64,000 bases of DNA. It comes from DATKKM01 sp035542855. GTDB taxonomy: Bacteria > Chloroflexota > Dehalococcoidia > SM23-28-2 > RBG-16-64-32. Each line of letters opens with the position of its first letter. Positions within the stretch are counted from its first letter, which is position 1. The stretch covers positions 19,876 to 83,875 of the forward strand of contig DATKKM010000053.1 in NCBI GenBank assembly GCA_035542855.1, given 5' to 3'. Positions 35,180-44,474 of the stretch are shown piece after piece. A program made the translations under genes and the position numbers. The notes beneath the pieces were generated by a model. The model did no database searches and was not told the DNA's origin. It saw nothing but the letters and a program-made list of their open reading frames with translations.

Positions 35180-35884
35180 ATGGTCCGGGCAGATGCCGGA
35201 GCGGAGCAGGACGTCCGCTCGGAAGCAGGGCAGATCATCGCTGACCTCCGCGAGGCGACGGCGGCGGGCGACCAGCACTGGTTCCTCGCTCTGATGGCCG
35301 CCGTGCGCAACTGGCCCCTGCCATCGGAGACGGTGGGCGAGCGCGAGTACCGCTACCTGGTCGGCGGTGAGGCGTTCGACTGGATCTTGCTGGCCGAGCG
35401 CCTGCTGGACGAAGTCCGCGGCCTCGTCCCGGAGGAAGAGGCGGACGCTTTGCTCTTCGAGGAGCGCCTGCCACTGGAACTGAGCGAGGCGGAGTTCCAG
35501 CAGCTGCTGGGCGCGAAGTACAAGGCGCACCTCAACTTCGTCTACGGCGTCCGCATCGAAGGCGCGCTCAAGATCGCTGTCTCGGAAGAGGTGCGCAAGG
35601 AGCACAGCGGCTCCCGCATCTGGGAGAACGGGCACGCCGACGACGAAGCCTTCGCCCGCATCTACGGCCGTCCGCGCGAAGAGATGCTCGCAGAGTTCCG
35701 GGCCGCCGCCGGAATCGAAGACCCGGAGTGGCTATCGCTGGGGGAGCTGGCGGAGTGGCGCTACTGGCTGTTCCAGTACCGCATCAAGAGTTGCGACCCC
35801 GCCCGCGTCGCCAGCGACACCCGCAAGGGCCTGGCCTTCCTGCAGCGCCTGGAAGCATCGCGCCGCCGCACAGACATCCTGTAG
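35180..35884 (+). CDS. Conserved-looking protein of unknown function
   Basis: 234 residues, mostly helical, acidic, no signal peptide or membrane span. Features: WPLPSETVGEREYRYLVGGE, a Glu-rich helix LLDEVRGLVPEEEADALLFE, YKAHLNFVYGVRIEGALKIA and a C-terminal helical segment with EWRYWLFQYRIKSC. I do not recognise the family. It starts 3 nt after secA, so it is co-transcribed and may have some link to secretion, but nothing in the sequence proves it. Codon use and GC content match the neighbours. Confidence 0.8.
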   Translation: MVRADAGAEQDVRSEAGQIIADLREATAAGDQHWFLALMAAVRNWPLPSETVGEREYRYLVGGEAFDWILLAERLLDEVRGLVPEEEADALLFEERLPLELSEAEFQQLLGAKYKAHLNFVYGVRIEGALKIAVSEEVRKEHSGSRIWENGHADDEAFARIYGRPREEMLAEFRAAAGIEDPEWLSLGELAEWRYWLFQYRIKSCDPARVASDTRKGLAFLQRLEASRRRTDIL

Positions 35885-35889
35885 CCGCT

Positions 35890-35924
35890 CCAACCCTTGA
35901 CCCCCAACCCCCGACCCTCGACCC
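35890..35924. repeat. 7-bp-periodic array (five NNRACCC units) immediately before purU
   Basis: CCAACCC TTGACCC CCAACCC CCGACCC TCGACCC runs to one base before the purU ATG. No Shine-Dalgarno can fit between. Same motif and sense as the arrays before ispF and purQ. Confidence 0.75.
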
Positions 35925-35925
35925 T

Positions 35926-36795
<870 letters not shown>

Positions 36796-36840
36796 GGCGA
36801 CAACCCCTTGCCGGGCGTTTTAACATAAGGAATGCAGATT

Positions 36841-37053
36841 ATGCCCCGCAAGAAGCCAGCCATCGATAGCGAAGCGATCGCCCGCAAGGCCTACGAGCTC
36901 TGGGAAGCCCGCGGCTATCCGCACGGCGACCCCGAGCACGACTGGTACGAGGCCGAGCGTCACCTGCGCGCCGAGGCGAACGGCAAGAAGCCCGCGAAGC
37001 CGAAGGCCGCCAAGAAGGCGCCTGCGAAGAAGCCCGACAAGAAGGCGAAGTAG
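36841..37053 (+). CDS. DUF2934 protein with basic Lys/Pro/Ala tail
   Basis: 70 residues from the ATG at 36841, which is 9 nt after AAGGA; an ATG 9 nt earlier overlaps that Shine-Dalgarno. DUF2934 core: IARKAYELWEARGYPHGDPE with HDWYEAERHL. The C-terminal half is a KPAKPKAAKKAPAKKPDKKA tail like those of histone-H1-like proteins, suggesting nucleic acid binding. Function of the domain is unknown. Confidence 0.85.
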   Translation: MPRKKPAIDSEAIARKAYELWEARGYPHGDPEHDWYEAERHLRAEANGKKPAKPKAAKKAPAKKPDKKAK

Positions 37054-37059
37054 CGGCCG

Positions 37060-39204
37060 CTAATCCTCGGAATTGAACCGCACGTTGCAGGGCGGCGCGT
37101 TCACGGGCATTGCGTTCGCGATCTTCAGTACGTCTAGCAGGTCTGTGGTGTCGATGCTGCCGCTGCAGTCGAAGTCACCGGCGCGGAAACAGGTGACCGC
37201 AGCGCTGAGGCCGGCCTCGGCGCGCAGAAAGTTGAGCACATCGACGGCGTCGACCGTGTTGTCGCAGTCGATATCGCCTCGCTGGCCCTGCTTCACCGTT
37301 AGAGGGACGCTGCCGCCGCTATCGAAGAACTGAGGCCCGCCGGCAACCTGGATGAAATAAGTGTGGCCGGCCTGCACACTGGCGAAGACGTAAGCCTCGT
37401 TGAGGGGCTCTGAGGCTGCCGTCGGCGCGTCATAGCCGTACGCCGGGATCGAGTAGGCGCAGCCGATGGTCTGCAGGTTCCCCAGCAATGTGCCCTCCAG
37501 CAGGCCCACGAACGCGTAAACATCCACATCGCCGGCCTCTATGCGCAAGAATTCGTCTTGCGCCGGCACGAACTTGAACCAGACGGTACTGTCCAGGAAT
37601 ACGCAGTCGTGCGGCTCGTTGGCCTCGGAGGAAGAGGCGGCCGTCTGTGCCGCGCCGGTGAATGGCAGGCCATCGATGGTCGCCGCATCAGCGAAATTGT
37701 CGTTGGGCGGCGGGTTGACCCATCTGGCCGTCGCGTTTGCGGTCAGGTCCTGGCCGTTGGCGGTGGCCGTCACCAGGATCGCATCATCGCCCAAGTTCGC
37801 GCCGGCGTAGTTGAAGACGCAAGAGCCGTAGTTGTCCGTGAGGCAGCTGCCGCTCGCCTGGTTCGCGCCGCTGACCTGGAAGTTGACCGTGACCGCGGCC
37901 ATCCCGGTCTGGGCCAGCGGGTCGAAGACTGACGCGTACAGCGAGTTCACTGTACCGCGCGCGAGCGTCGCTGACTGCGGGGCGGCTGAGAGTGCCAGCG
38001 GCACCGGCAGGTCGTCCCCTGTCGGGCAGACGGGAGGCGAGGCCGCCGGGCCCCCTGCGCCGATCTGCACCGTCGCCGGCAGGCACGCCACCTCACGCTG
38101 CGCTGTGCCGCCGTCCGTTGGGTCTTCGGGGAAGTGGTCGCAGGCGTCACCGATCCCATCCATGTCGCCGTCCGTGTCCACCGGGTTGGAGATGAACGGG
38201 CAGTTGTCCAGGCGGTTGGAGAAGCCGTCGCCGTCAACGTCGGTGCCCACCTGGCCCGCCGCGTCGCAGGAGGACGGGATGCCGTTGCCGTCCGCGTCCG
38301 CCGCCGGCGAGAAGGCGCGCGGATCCCAGTTTGGATCGGCGCTGTAAGGGCAGGGGTCCAGCTTGTTCTCGATGCCATCGCCCTCGCTGTCCCACTGGCT
38401 GCGGATGAACGACACGAAGCTGTACTGGCCGGCCGCATCCGGGTTGCGCAGCAGCTGGCTGCCCGCCTCGTTCGCGGCGGTCGATGGGTTGTCTCGTGAG
38501 GTCCCGAAGTCCACCAGGTCAGTGCCCAGCGGCGTGCAGAAATCGTTGATGTTGGACTGCAGGGTCGGCGAAGCCGGGTCGTTGAGGAACACCATCGTCG
38601 GGTAGCCCAGGCTGGGATCGAGGGCGGGGACGCGAGGGATCGCGGCGCCCGGCTGGAAGATCACGAAGTTGATGTACGTTGGCACCCCGGCGACGAGCTG
38701 CTGGCCGTACAGCCGCTGGATCGGCTGCAGGCCCGGCGTCAGGCGCGTCAGGAAGTCCGGGTAGCGTTTGACGTTCTCCACCACGCCGTCGCCGTTGTAG
38801 TCGGCGCCTCCGGAGTAGAGCGGGATCGTGCTGTTGGTGTCGGTGCTCGCCTCCAGCAGGTCGAACGTGACCGGGAGCGCCGTGTTGCAGCCGTTGTTGA
38901 AGAGACCGAGCGTGGACTGCGCGTTGAGCCGCCCGGCCAGCGCTCCGTCGGGCACATCGGCGTCCGCGGCGATGTGGAAGCCCGCGGGAATGAACGTGAT
39001 GATCGCGTCGAAGTTGTAGTCCGGCGCCGGAATCGAGAGCTGGAGGTCGATGTCAGAGACACCGCCAGGCGTGGGGTCGGTGACCGAGGCCGCGATGACC
39101 GGGTCAAACGCCGTCGCCTGGGCGCCCTCGCGGCCGACAAACACCAGCGCGAGGAATGCCGCCAAGGCGACGGCGATGCCGATGCGAGACGCGATTGCCC
39201 CCAT
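37060..39204 (-). CDS. Secreted protein with thrombospondin type 3 calcium repeats, Ig-like domain and dockerin
   Basis: 714 residues. Signal peptide (IGIAVALAAFLALVFVGREG, cleavage near AQA-TAF). A long N-terminal region without a recognised fold (about 35-260) is followed by Asp-rich type 3 repeats (DSEGDGIENKLDPCPYSADP, DVDGDGFSNRLDNCPF, DTDGDMDGIGDACDHFPEDP; about 265-350), an Ig/Big-1-like segment (about 390-490), a pre-peptidase-C-like beta domain (about 500-625) and a dockerin pair (GDIDCDNTVDAVDVLN, GDFDCSGSIDTTDLLD). Calcium-stabilised extracellular adhesion or matrix role is likely. Related in its dockerin to the 1243-residue protease at 6.5-10.2 kb. Confidence 0.85.
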   Translation of the reverse strand: MGAIASRIGIAVALAAFLALVFVGREGAQATAFDPVIAASVTDPTPGGVSDIDLQLSIPAPDYNFDAIITFIPAGFHIAADADVPDGALAGRLNAQSTLGLFNNGCNTALPVTFDLLEASTDTNSTIPLYSGGADYNGDGVVENVKRYPDFLTRLTPGLQPIQRLYGQQLVAGVPTYINFVIFQPGAAIPRVPALDPSLGYPTMVFLNDPASPTLQSNINDFCTPLGTDLVDFGTSRDNPSTAANEAGSQLLRNPDAAGQYSFVSFIRSQWDSEGDGIENKLDPCPYSADPNWDPRAFSPAADADGNGIPSSCDAAGQVGTDVDGDGFSNRLDNCPFISNPVDTDGDMDGIGDACDHFPEDPTDGGTAQREVACLPATVQIGAGGPAASPPVCPTGDDLPVPLALSAAPQSATLARGTVNSLYASVFDPLAQTGMAAVTVNFQVSGANQASGSCLTDNYGSCVFNYAGANLGDDAILVTATANGQDLTANATARWVNPPPNDNFADAATIDGLPFTGAAQTAASSSEANEPHDCVFLDSTVWFKFVPAQDEFLRIEAGDVDVYAFVGLLEGTLLGNLQTIGCAYSIPAYGYDAPTAASEPLNEAYVFASVQAGHTYFIQVAGGPQFFDSGGSVPLTVKQGQRGDIDCDNTVDAVDVLNFLRAEAGLSAAVTCFRAGDFDCSGSIDTTDLLDVLKIANAMPVNAPPCNVRFNSED

Positions 39205-39266
39205 ACGACCCCCTCGATCTGAGTGAGCTAATGATGGGCCCGGTCCGCCGGGCTGTCAACCGGCGC

Positions 39267-39743
39267 TCAGCCCGCTGCCTGGATGCTTTTCAGGTGCCCG
39301 CGCACGTGATCGATCAGGACGCCGCCCAGGATCAGCTGCTCGGTCGTGACCTCGGCGCCGTTTGCCAGGGCCAGTGGCGCCTTGTTGTCGAGCTGCTGAT
39401 CGCTCAGGCCGCGGATGTAAGCCGCCGTCGAAGCGCTGCCATCGCGCAGCGTCTTCAGCACGTGCTCCTTGGTGACGGTCATCTCCTTCGCCGCGCGGCC
39501 GTCGTTTTTGCCGTTGACGTAGTCCCAATCGTAGGTGGGCAGCGGCCTGCCCTCGGCGCCGGCCGTGATGAACTCCATCTCCAGCGGGAACTGGCCGGCC
39601 ACGTGCTGCGCGGTGGCCGCTACCGACCACCCCTCTCCCGTGGTGGCGCTCCATTTCGCGTCAGGGCAGGCTTCGATCTCCTTCGCGAAATCCGCCACGG
39701 CCTGCTCGAACTGCTCGGCGAGTGCTGCGCTACGCTGTCCCAT
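39267..39743 (-). CDS. DinB/maleylpyruvate-isomerase-like four-helix protein
   Basis: 158 residues from the ATG at 39743 (GGAGAG just upstream). The DinB-type metal-site pattern is suggested by ATAQHVAGQFPLEMEFI near residue 45 and LIDHVRGHLKSI near the C-terminus, which place His residues where the family binds metal. WSVAATAQHVAGQ resembles mycothiol- or bacillithiol-linked transferases of this fold. Substrate and thiol cofactor are unknown. It is a single gene between the dockerin protein and leuB. Confidence 0.75.
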   Translation of the reverse strand: MGQRSAALAEQFEQAVADFAKEIEACPDAKWSATTGEGWSVAATAQHVAGQFPLEMEFITAGAEGRPLPTYDWDYVNGKNDGRAAKEMTVTKEHVLKTLRDGSASTAAYIRGLSDQQLDNKAPLALANGAEVTTEQLILGGVLIDHVRGHLKSIQAAG

Positions 39744-39818
39744 CGTGCTCTCCTTCCGGAATTTCACTACCGATGTCTGGAGTCTAGGCGACGCCGCGCG
39801 TCTTGCCAGTGACGGCGC

Positions 39819-40889
39819 TCACACCAGGCTCGAAACGTAGTCCCCGATTTCGCTCGTGCCCATGCCCATCTTCCCGGCGGAGAGCGACTTGATCTTGCCC
39901 GAGCTCAGCGACTTCTCAACCGCGGCCTGGATCGCCGCGCCCGCCTCGGCCTCGCCCAGGTGCTCCAGCATCATGCGCCCGGCCTCGATCGCGGCCAGCG
40001 GGCAGATCACATTCTGGCCGGTGTACTTCGGGGCGCTGCCGCCGATCGGCTCGAACATCGAAACGCCTTGCGGGTTGATGTTGCCGCCGGCGGCAATGCC
40101 CATCCCGCCCTGGATCATCGCGCCGAGGTCCGTGATCACGTCCCCGAACATGTTCTCGACGACGATGACGTCGAACCACTCCGGGTTCTTGACGAACCAC
40201 ATGCACGTCGCGTCCACGTGGGCGTACTCGCGCCGGATGTCCGGGTAATCCTTCTCGCCCACCTCGTGGAAGGCGCGCCACCAGGTGTCGTGCACGAACG
40301 TCAGCACGTTCGTCTTGCCGACGAGGTGCAGCTGCTTGTCCTTGTTCCGCTTGCGGGTGAGGTCGAAGGCGTAGCGGATCGCCCGCTCAGCGCCAAAGCG
40401 CGTGGTCATGTGGATTTGCGTGGAGACTTCGTGCGGCGTGCCCTTGTACTGGATGCCGCCCATGCCGCTGTACAGACCCTCCGTGTTCTCGCGGATGACC
40501 ACGAAGTCGATATCGGCGGGGCCCTTGTCCTTCAGCGGGCAATCGACACCGGCGTACAGCTTTACCGGGCGCAGGTTGATGTACTGGTCCAACTCGAAGC
40601 GCAGGCGGAGGAGGAGGCCCTTCTCCAGGATGCCGGGCTGCACGTCCGGGTGGCCGATGGCGCCGAGGTAGATCGCGTCGAAGCCGCGCAGCTCCGCCAG
40701 CACGCTGTCCGGCAGGATGTCGCCCGTCGACATGTAGCGCTCGCCGCCGAGGTCGTAGTGCTCCAGCTCCAGCTTGAAGCCGAACTTCGCCTGTGCGGCA
40801 TCGAGCACCTTCAGCCCTTCGCGGACCACCTCCGGCCCGGTCCCATCGCCGGGTAGCACCGCAATCCGATATCGCTTGTCCTTCGCCAT
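39819..40889 (-). CDS. leuB: 3-Isopropylmalate dehydrogenase family enzyme
   Basis: 356 residues, actinobacterial-like LeuB. Motifs: VLPGDGTGPEVVREGLKVLD, LGAIGHPDVQPGILEKGLLL, substrate loop LRLRFELDQYINLRPVKLY, VVIRENTEGLYSGMGG, DVIVVENMFGDVITDLGAMI and NAD-binding FEPIGGSAPKYTGQN. It oxidises and decarboxylates 3-isopropylmalate in leucine synthesis; tartrate or homoisocitrate dehydrogenases are close relatives, so the substrate is likely but not certain. No other leu gene is in the window. Confidence 0.88.
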   Translation of the reverse strand: MAKDKRYRIAVLPGDGTGPEVVREGLKVLDAAQAKFGFKLELEHYDLGGERYMSTGDILPDSVLAELRGFDAIYLGAIGHPDVQPGILEKGLLLRLRFELDQYINLRPVKLYAGVDCPLKDKGPADIDFVVIRENTEGLYSGMGGIQYKGTPHEVSTQIHMTTRFGAERAIRYAFDLTRKRNKDKQLHLVGKTNVLTFVHDTWWRAFHEVGEKDYPDIRREYAHVDATCMWFVKNPEWFDVIVVENMFGDVITDLGAMIQGGMGIAAGGNINPQGVSMFEPIGGSAPKYTGQNVICPLAAIEAGRMMLEHLGEAEAGAAIQAAVEKSLSSGKIKSLSAGKMGMGTSEIGDYVSSLV

Positions 40890-40942
40890 GCGTGTATTCG
40901 CCTCTCTAGTGGGGATGCGAGGTCGATACTAGCACGCGAGGG

Positions 40943-41016
40943 GCTGTCAACGAATGGCTGCGCCGGAACGGATAAACGAATGCGACCGTTCGCGTAAGGG
41001 CGAATGGCGTTCGCCC
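40943..41016. repeat. Repeat element beginning GCTGTCAACGAAT and ending in a REP-like hairpin
   Basis: GCTGTCAACGAAT (40943-40955) is identical to 12503-12515. 8-bp-periodic units follow (GAACGGAT, AAACGAAT, GCGACCGT) and the element ends in GTAA-GGGCGAA-TGGCG-TTCGCCC, a hairpin repeated at 42438-42456. It lies upstream of leuB. Confidence 0.6.
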
Positions 41017-41071
41017 AGACGCCGCGCAACGTAGGGGGGTGACTTTCAGGTCGCCCGGGGCTGGGCTGGGC

Positions 41072-42361
41072 CTACGGCGTTACGACCTCGATCTCTGAGA
41101 AGGCCTGCCTGTCCGGCTGCGCGTAGGGCGCGTCAAGCGTCCAATCGATGTCGTAGGCTCCGGGCGCCAGGTCTGCGGGAACGGCGACCTGCATCGCGAA
41201 CAGCGCGTGGCCGCCCACGGCGATTGTCCCCGCCGGCCGGCAGTTCAGGGCGTGCGTATCGTACACGGCCTTGTTGCCGACGATCAGGATGTAGTTGGGG
41301 CACACGTCGCCGAAGGAGAATGGGCTGTCGGACACGTTGGTGATCTCCACCGCGAAGTTCAGCTCCTGGCCCGCGGCCGTCTTCGCAGGAAGCTGGGCAG
41401 ACGTGATGAGCGCGACCCTTGGCGGCGGCGGGTGGATCGTCTGCTCTTCTGGAACGAACGGCCCGAGGTCCGGGCCCAGGCACTTGCCGCTCTCCTCCTC
41501 GGGTATGGTGAAGGCGCCTCCCCCAGGCATCGTCAGCCGGATCTCCGAGACCGCTCCGCTGCCCTCACAGGCGCCTGGCGCCGGGTCGAACCCGCGGATG
41601 CTGAAGAGCGCGCGCGCCGCCGGGTCCTCTTGGCCCGTGGAGCCGATTGAGCCGCCGGCGGCCAGCAGCGCCGGCGCGCACTCCAGGGGCGAGCACTCCG
41701 CTTGTTGCCCCGTCACAAGCACGTCGCCGGCGGCGCCCAGGTACTGGAACGAGGCCGCGCTTCCAGAAAGACGACACGGTGCAGCCGAGACGTTGGCGAT
41801 CACGAATTCGACGAAGGTGTAGCCGCCCGCGAACCGGCTGCCCGTGTACACGCCTGCGAGCTGGTCGCCGCGACACTCGGGCGTGGCCAGGATCAGCGGG
41901 TCGACGGTTGGCGTCGCTGCTGGGCTGGCTGCGTACGGCGCTGGCGTCGAATCCACCCAGGCGATGGCGCCAAACGGCGATTCGAATGGCGAAGGGGTCG
42001 GACTCGCGCCGGGGGTGTGATCCGCGCCGGCGCCGCCTGGCCCCGTCGTAGAAACGGCCCAGGCCAGGACCACGACTCCGGCCACTGCCGCGGCCGCCCC
42101 TGCCGCCAGGGCCAGCTTCGCCGCCAGCCCCCACGCGCCCAGCTGCCGCCACCAGCCGCCCTCCTCGGGCATGGCCAGCGCCGACGCTTCCTCCCGCGTT
42201 GCCACGCCGAGCTTGGCCAGTATCTGCGAGACGTGGAACTTCGCGGTGTCCGGCGAGATGCCCAGCCGCGCGGCGATCTCCTCGTTCGTCAGGCCGATAT
42301 GGATCAGCGCGAGCACCTCTCGCTCGCGCGGCGTCAGGGCGGTGCGGCGCTCACCCCTCAT
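41072..42361 (-). CDS. LuxR-type HTH fused through a membrane span to an extracytoplasmic DUF4232-like region
   Basis: 429 residues. Residues about 8-65 are a LuxR/GerE HTH (LTPREREVLALIHIGLTNEE, IAARLGISPDTAKFHVSQIL). One transmembrane helix follows (about 77-105, LALAAGAAAAVAGVVVLAWA). After a Pro/Ser/Thr linker come two beta-rich regions: one with CRLSGSAASFQYLGAAGDVL and cysteines, DUF4232-like, and a C-terminal Ig-like segment (LNFAVEITNVSDSPFSFGDV). It looks like a membrane-anchored one-component regulator that senses something outside. There is no phosphoacceptor domain and no Shine-Dalgarno; GACAAT 6 nt before the ATG suggests a leaderless mRNA. Confidence 0.85.
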   Translation of the reverse strand: MRGERRTALTPREREVLALIHIGLTNEEIAARLGISPDTAKFHVSQILAKLGVATREEASALAMPEEGGWWRQLGAWGLAAKLALAAGAAAAVAGVVVLAWAVSTTGPGGAGADHTPGASPTPSPFESPFGAIAWVDSTPAPYAASPAATPTVDPLILATPECRGDQLAGVYTGSRFAGGYTFVEFVIANVSAAPCRLSGSAASFQYLGAAGDVLVTGQQAECSPLECAPALLAAGGSIGSTGQEDPAARALFSIRGFDPAPGACEGSGAVSEIRLTMPGGGAFTIPEEESGKCLGPDLGPFVPEEQTIHPPPPRVALITSAQLPAKTAAGQELNFAVEITNVSDSPFSFGDVCPNYILIVGNKAVYDTHALNCRPAGTIAVGGHALFAMQVAVPADLAPGAYDIDWTLDAPYAQPDRQAFSEIEVVTP

Positions 42362-42433
42362 GGGCGCATTGTCGCGCTGGCGTCGGTGCGATTTCTACTA
42401 CCCGCAACCTGCGCAAATCTGGGGCGCGATGTC

Positions 42434-42514
42434 GTGGGGGCGAATGGCGTTCGCCCGGCCCGCGCAACTGCGCACGCCACACCGGCCGCCTGGGCGAGCG
42501 CCGCTCGCCCCTAC
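42434..42514. repeat. Inverted pair of REP-like hairpins (BIME-like)
   Basis: GTGG directly precedes hairpin GGGCGAA/TTCGCCC (42438-42456); 35 bp later hairpin GGGCGAGCG/CGCTCGCCC (42492-42510) is directly followed by CTAC. Outward-facing GTNG/CTAC tetranucleotides around two hairpins are the layout of bacterial interspersed mosaic elements. It lies between the LuxR fusion gene and the membrane protein gene. Confidence 0.65.
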
Positions 42515-42556
42515 ACGAACAGTTCTGCGGTTGATCTGCGAAAGTCTGCGGCTAAG

Positions 42557-43075
42557 TCACGCAGCGCGCTTTTCGGACGGCTCGCGTTGCGGCAGCGGGC
42601 GCAGCTCCTGGCGGGCTAGCTCGCTGAAGAGGCCGCGGAAGCCGATGAGGCCGCTCATCGCGTAGACGGCCAGCAGCGGCCAGGAGCGCCAGCGCTTGAG
42701 GTTGCTCGCGCCCAGGTTGGCGAAGAGCATCCAGGTGGCGGCGATGAGCCCCGGCACGAACCAGATCACCGCGAAGGCCCCCGCCAACACCCGCAGCGGC
42801 GTCTTCTTGAACCCGATGCCGCGGTCTACGAAGAGCAGCCAGATCAGCCCGCCGAAGCCGGCGATGCCCAGCGTGCGCTCGGCGGCGGAGGCCTCGTTCG
42901 CCTTCCAGATCGTGAAGAACGAATTGATCAGCGCGATCAGCGTGTTGCGTCCGCGCACCTCGGCCTCGCTCTCCGCGTCCTCCTCCGTGAAGTCGTATAT
43001 CTCCTCCTCCACCTTGCGCCCGAGGTTGCGCAGGCGGTTCCAGAGGCCGCGAATGTGATCGTTACGCTTGGTCAT
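42557..43075 (-). CDS. Membrane protein of unknown function
   Basis: 172 residues. A charged cytosolic N-terminus (KVEEEIYDFTEEDAESEAEV) is followed by about three hydrophobic segments (GIAGFGGLIWLLFVDRGIGF, VLAGAFAVIWFVPGLIAATW, WPLLAVYAMSGLIGFRGLFS). No family is recognised. The start overlaps the end of the ABC ATPase gene by 14 nt, so the two are translationally coupled; whether it works with the transporter is not known. Confidence 0.7.
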   Translation of the reverse strand: MTKRNDHIRGLWNRLRNLGRKVEEEIYDFTEEDAESEAEVRGRNTLIALINSFFTIWKANEASAAERTLGIAGFGGLIWLLFVDRGIGFKKTPLRVLAGAFAVIWFVPGLIAATWMLFANLGASNLKRWRSWPLLAVYAMSGLIGFRGLFSELARQELRPLPQREPSEKRAA

Positions 43076-44066
43076 CGTCCAGGTACATCGGGTTATAGCA
43101 CGCGGTGAGGTGGCCGTCTCCCTCCACCGGCGTCAGCCGCGGCGCCGGCTCTATCCGGCAGATGCTCGTCGCCTTGGGGCAGCGCGGCAGGAACGGGCAC
43201 TCGTCCGGCAGGTCGATCAGCGAGGGCGGATTGCCGCGGATTGCCAGCAGGCGTCCCAGCTCCTCGCGGTCCTTGTCCCAGCGCGGTCGGCTCTGCAGCA
43301 GAGACCAGGTGTACGGGTGACGCGGCCGCGCGAAGACCTCCTGCGCGGTGCCGTACTCCGCGATGTGGCCGGCGTACATCACCGCCACGTCGTCCGCCAT
43401 CTGCGCGACGACGCCGAGGTCGTGGGTGATCAGCAGGATCGACGTCTCCTGCTCCCGCTGCAGCTTCTGCAGGTCATCCAGGATCGCAGCCTGCACCGTC
43501 ACGTCCAGCGCTGAGGTGGGTTCGTCCAGGATCAGGACGGAGGGCTGAAGCGCGGTGGCGATGGCGATCATCACCCGCTGCGCCATACCGCCGGAGAGCT
43601 GGAACGGGTAGCGTTTGACCACATCGGCCGGGTCGGGCAGCCCGATACGGCGCAGGACGTCGATTGCCTGCCTGCGGGCCTCGCGCTTGGAGACGGCGAG
43701 GTGGTTGGTGATGATCTCCTCGACCTGCTGGCCGACGGAGAGAACGGGGTTCAGGCTGCTGGAGGGGTCCTGGAAGACGATCGCGATCTCCTTGCCGCGC
43801 AGGAGCCGCATCTCGTCCGGCTGTAGCGCGAGCAGATCGCGCCCTTCCAGCAGGACGTGGCCGGCGGTGATCCTCCCGGCAGGCGAAGGCAGCAGGCCCA
43901 TGATGGCGAGGGCGATCGTCGACTTGCCGGAGCCGCTCTCCCCCGTGAGCACGAGCGTGCGCCCGCGCCCAAGCGAAAACGAAACGTCGTTAACGGCTCT
44001 TACGATCCCGTCCGGCGTTGCGAACTCGGCTCGGATGTCCTGGACCTGCAGGATGGGGTCGTCCAA
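43062..44066 (-). CDS. Oligopeptide/dipeptide ABC transporter ATP-binding protein (DppD/OppD type)
   Basis: 334 residues from a TTG start 6 nt after AAAGG; a TATAAT -10 (44116-44111) lies close upstream, which makes the longer frame unlikely. Walker A LTGESGSGKSTIALAI, signature LSGGMAQRVMIA, Walker B VLILDEPTSALD, H-loop LITHDLG, and the C-terminal oligo_HPY cysteine cluster CPFLPRCPKATSIC. It energises peptide import. It stands alone here: the matching permeases and binding protein are at 49.6-53.6 kb on the other strand, and no OppF partner is in the window. Confidence 0.92.
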   Translation of the reverse strand: MDDPILQVQDIRAEFATPDGIVRAVNDVSFSLGRGRTLVLTGESGSGKSTIALAIMGLLPSPAGRITAGHVLLEGRDLLALQPDEMRLLRGKEIAIVFQDPSSSLNPVLSVGQQVEEIITNHLAVSKREARRQAIDVLRRIGLPDPADVVKRYPFQLSGGMAQRVMIAIATALQPSVLILDEPTSALDVTVQAAILDDLQKLQREQETSILLITHDLGVVAQMADDVAVMYAGHIAEYGTAQEVFARPRHPYTWSLLQSRPRWDKDREELGRLLAIRGNPPSLIDLPDECPFLPRCPKATSICRIEPAPRLTPVEGDGHLTACYNPMYLDDDQA

Positions 44067-44276
44067 GGGAGACCTTTCGTGTCTGGCGCCGCAGCGGCTG
44101 CGGCACACGCATTATACCTGTTAGGCGTTTCGCTCATGTAACGAAATGGCACAACGCTTCCGCGCTCCACCTGGGTGTTCCGCCGGCACGCTGGGTGGCC
44201 GCGCCGCCCGCCCGACAGGAGGTGGGGGACACCCCAGGCTCTGATTCGGTAACCAGCCCTCACACGTCGCCCTTCA

Positions 44277-44421
44277 GGGCGAGCGCCGCTCGCCCCTACA
44301 GGTCAGGGCCGTGTGCCCGGCATCCGAAAGAGCGGAGGCCTTCAGGCCTCCAAAACGACATCCGGACGAGCCACTCTCGCCGGGAAGGCCAACGGAGGCG
44401 GAGCTGAAGCCCCGCTGCTAC
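44277..44421. repeat. Cluster of three REP-like hairpins before lexA's 3' end
   Basis: Hairpin 44277-44295 (GGGCGAGCG/CGCTCGCCC) with CTAC at 44296; hairpin 44334-44351 (GGAGGCC/GGCCTCC) without the flank; hairpin 44398-44415 (GCGGAGC/GCCCCGC, one mismatch) with CTAC at 44418. They fill most of the 408-nt gap between the ABC ATPase and lexA; no gene is seen in the gap. Confidence 0.6.
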
Positions 44422-44474
44422 GAGGGGGCCCGCCGCAATGCGCTTATCCGCTGCGCCGCGGGCAACCCGCTGTC

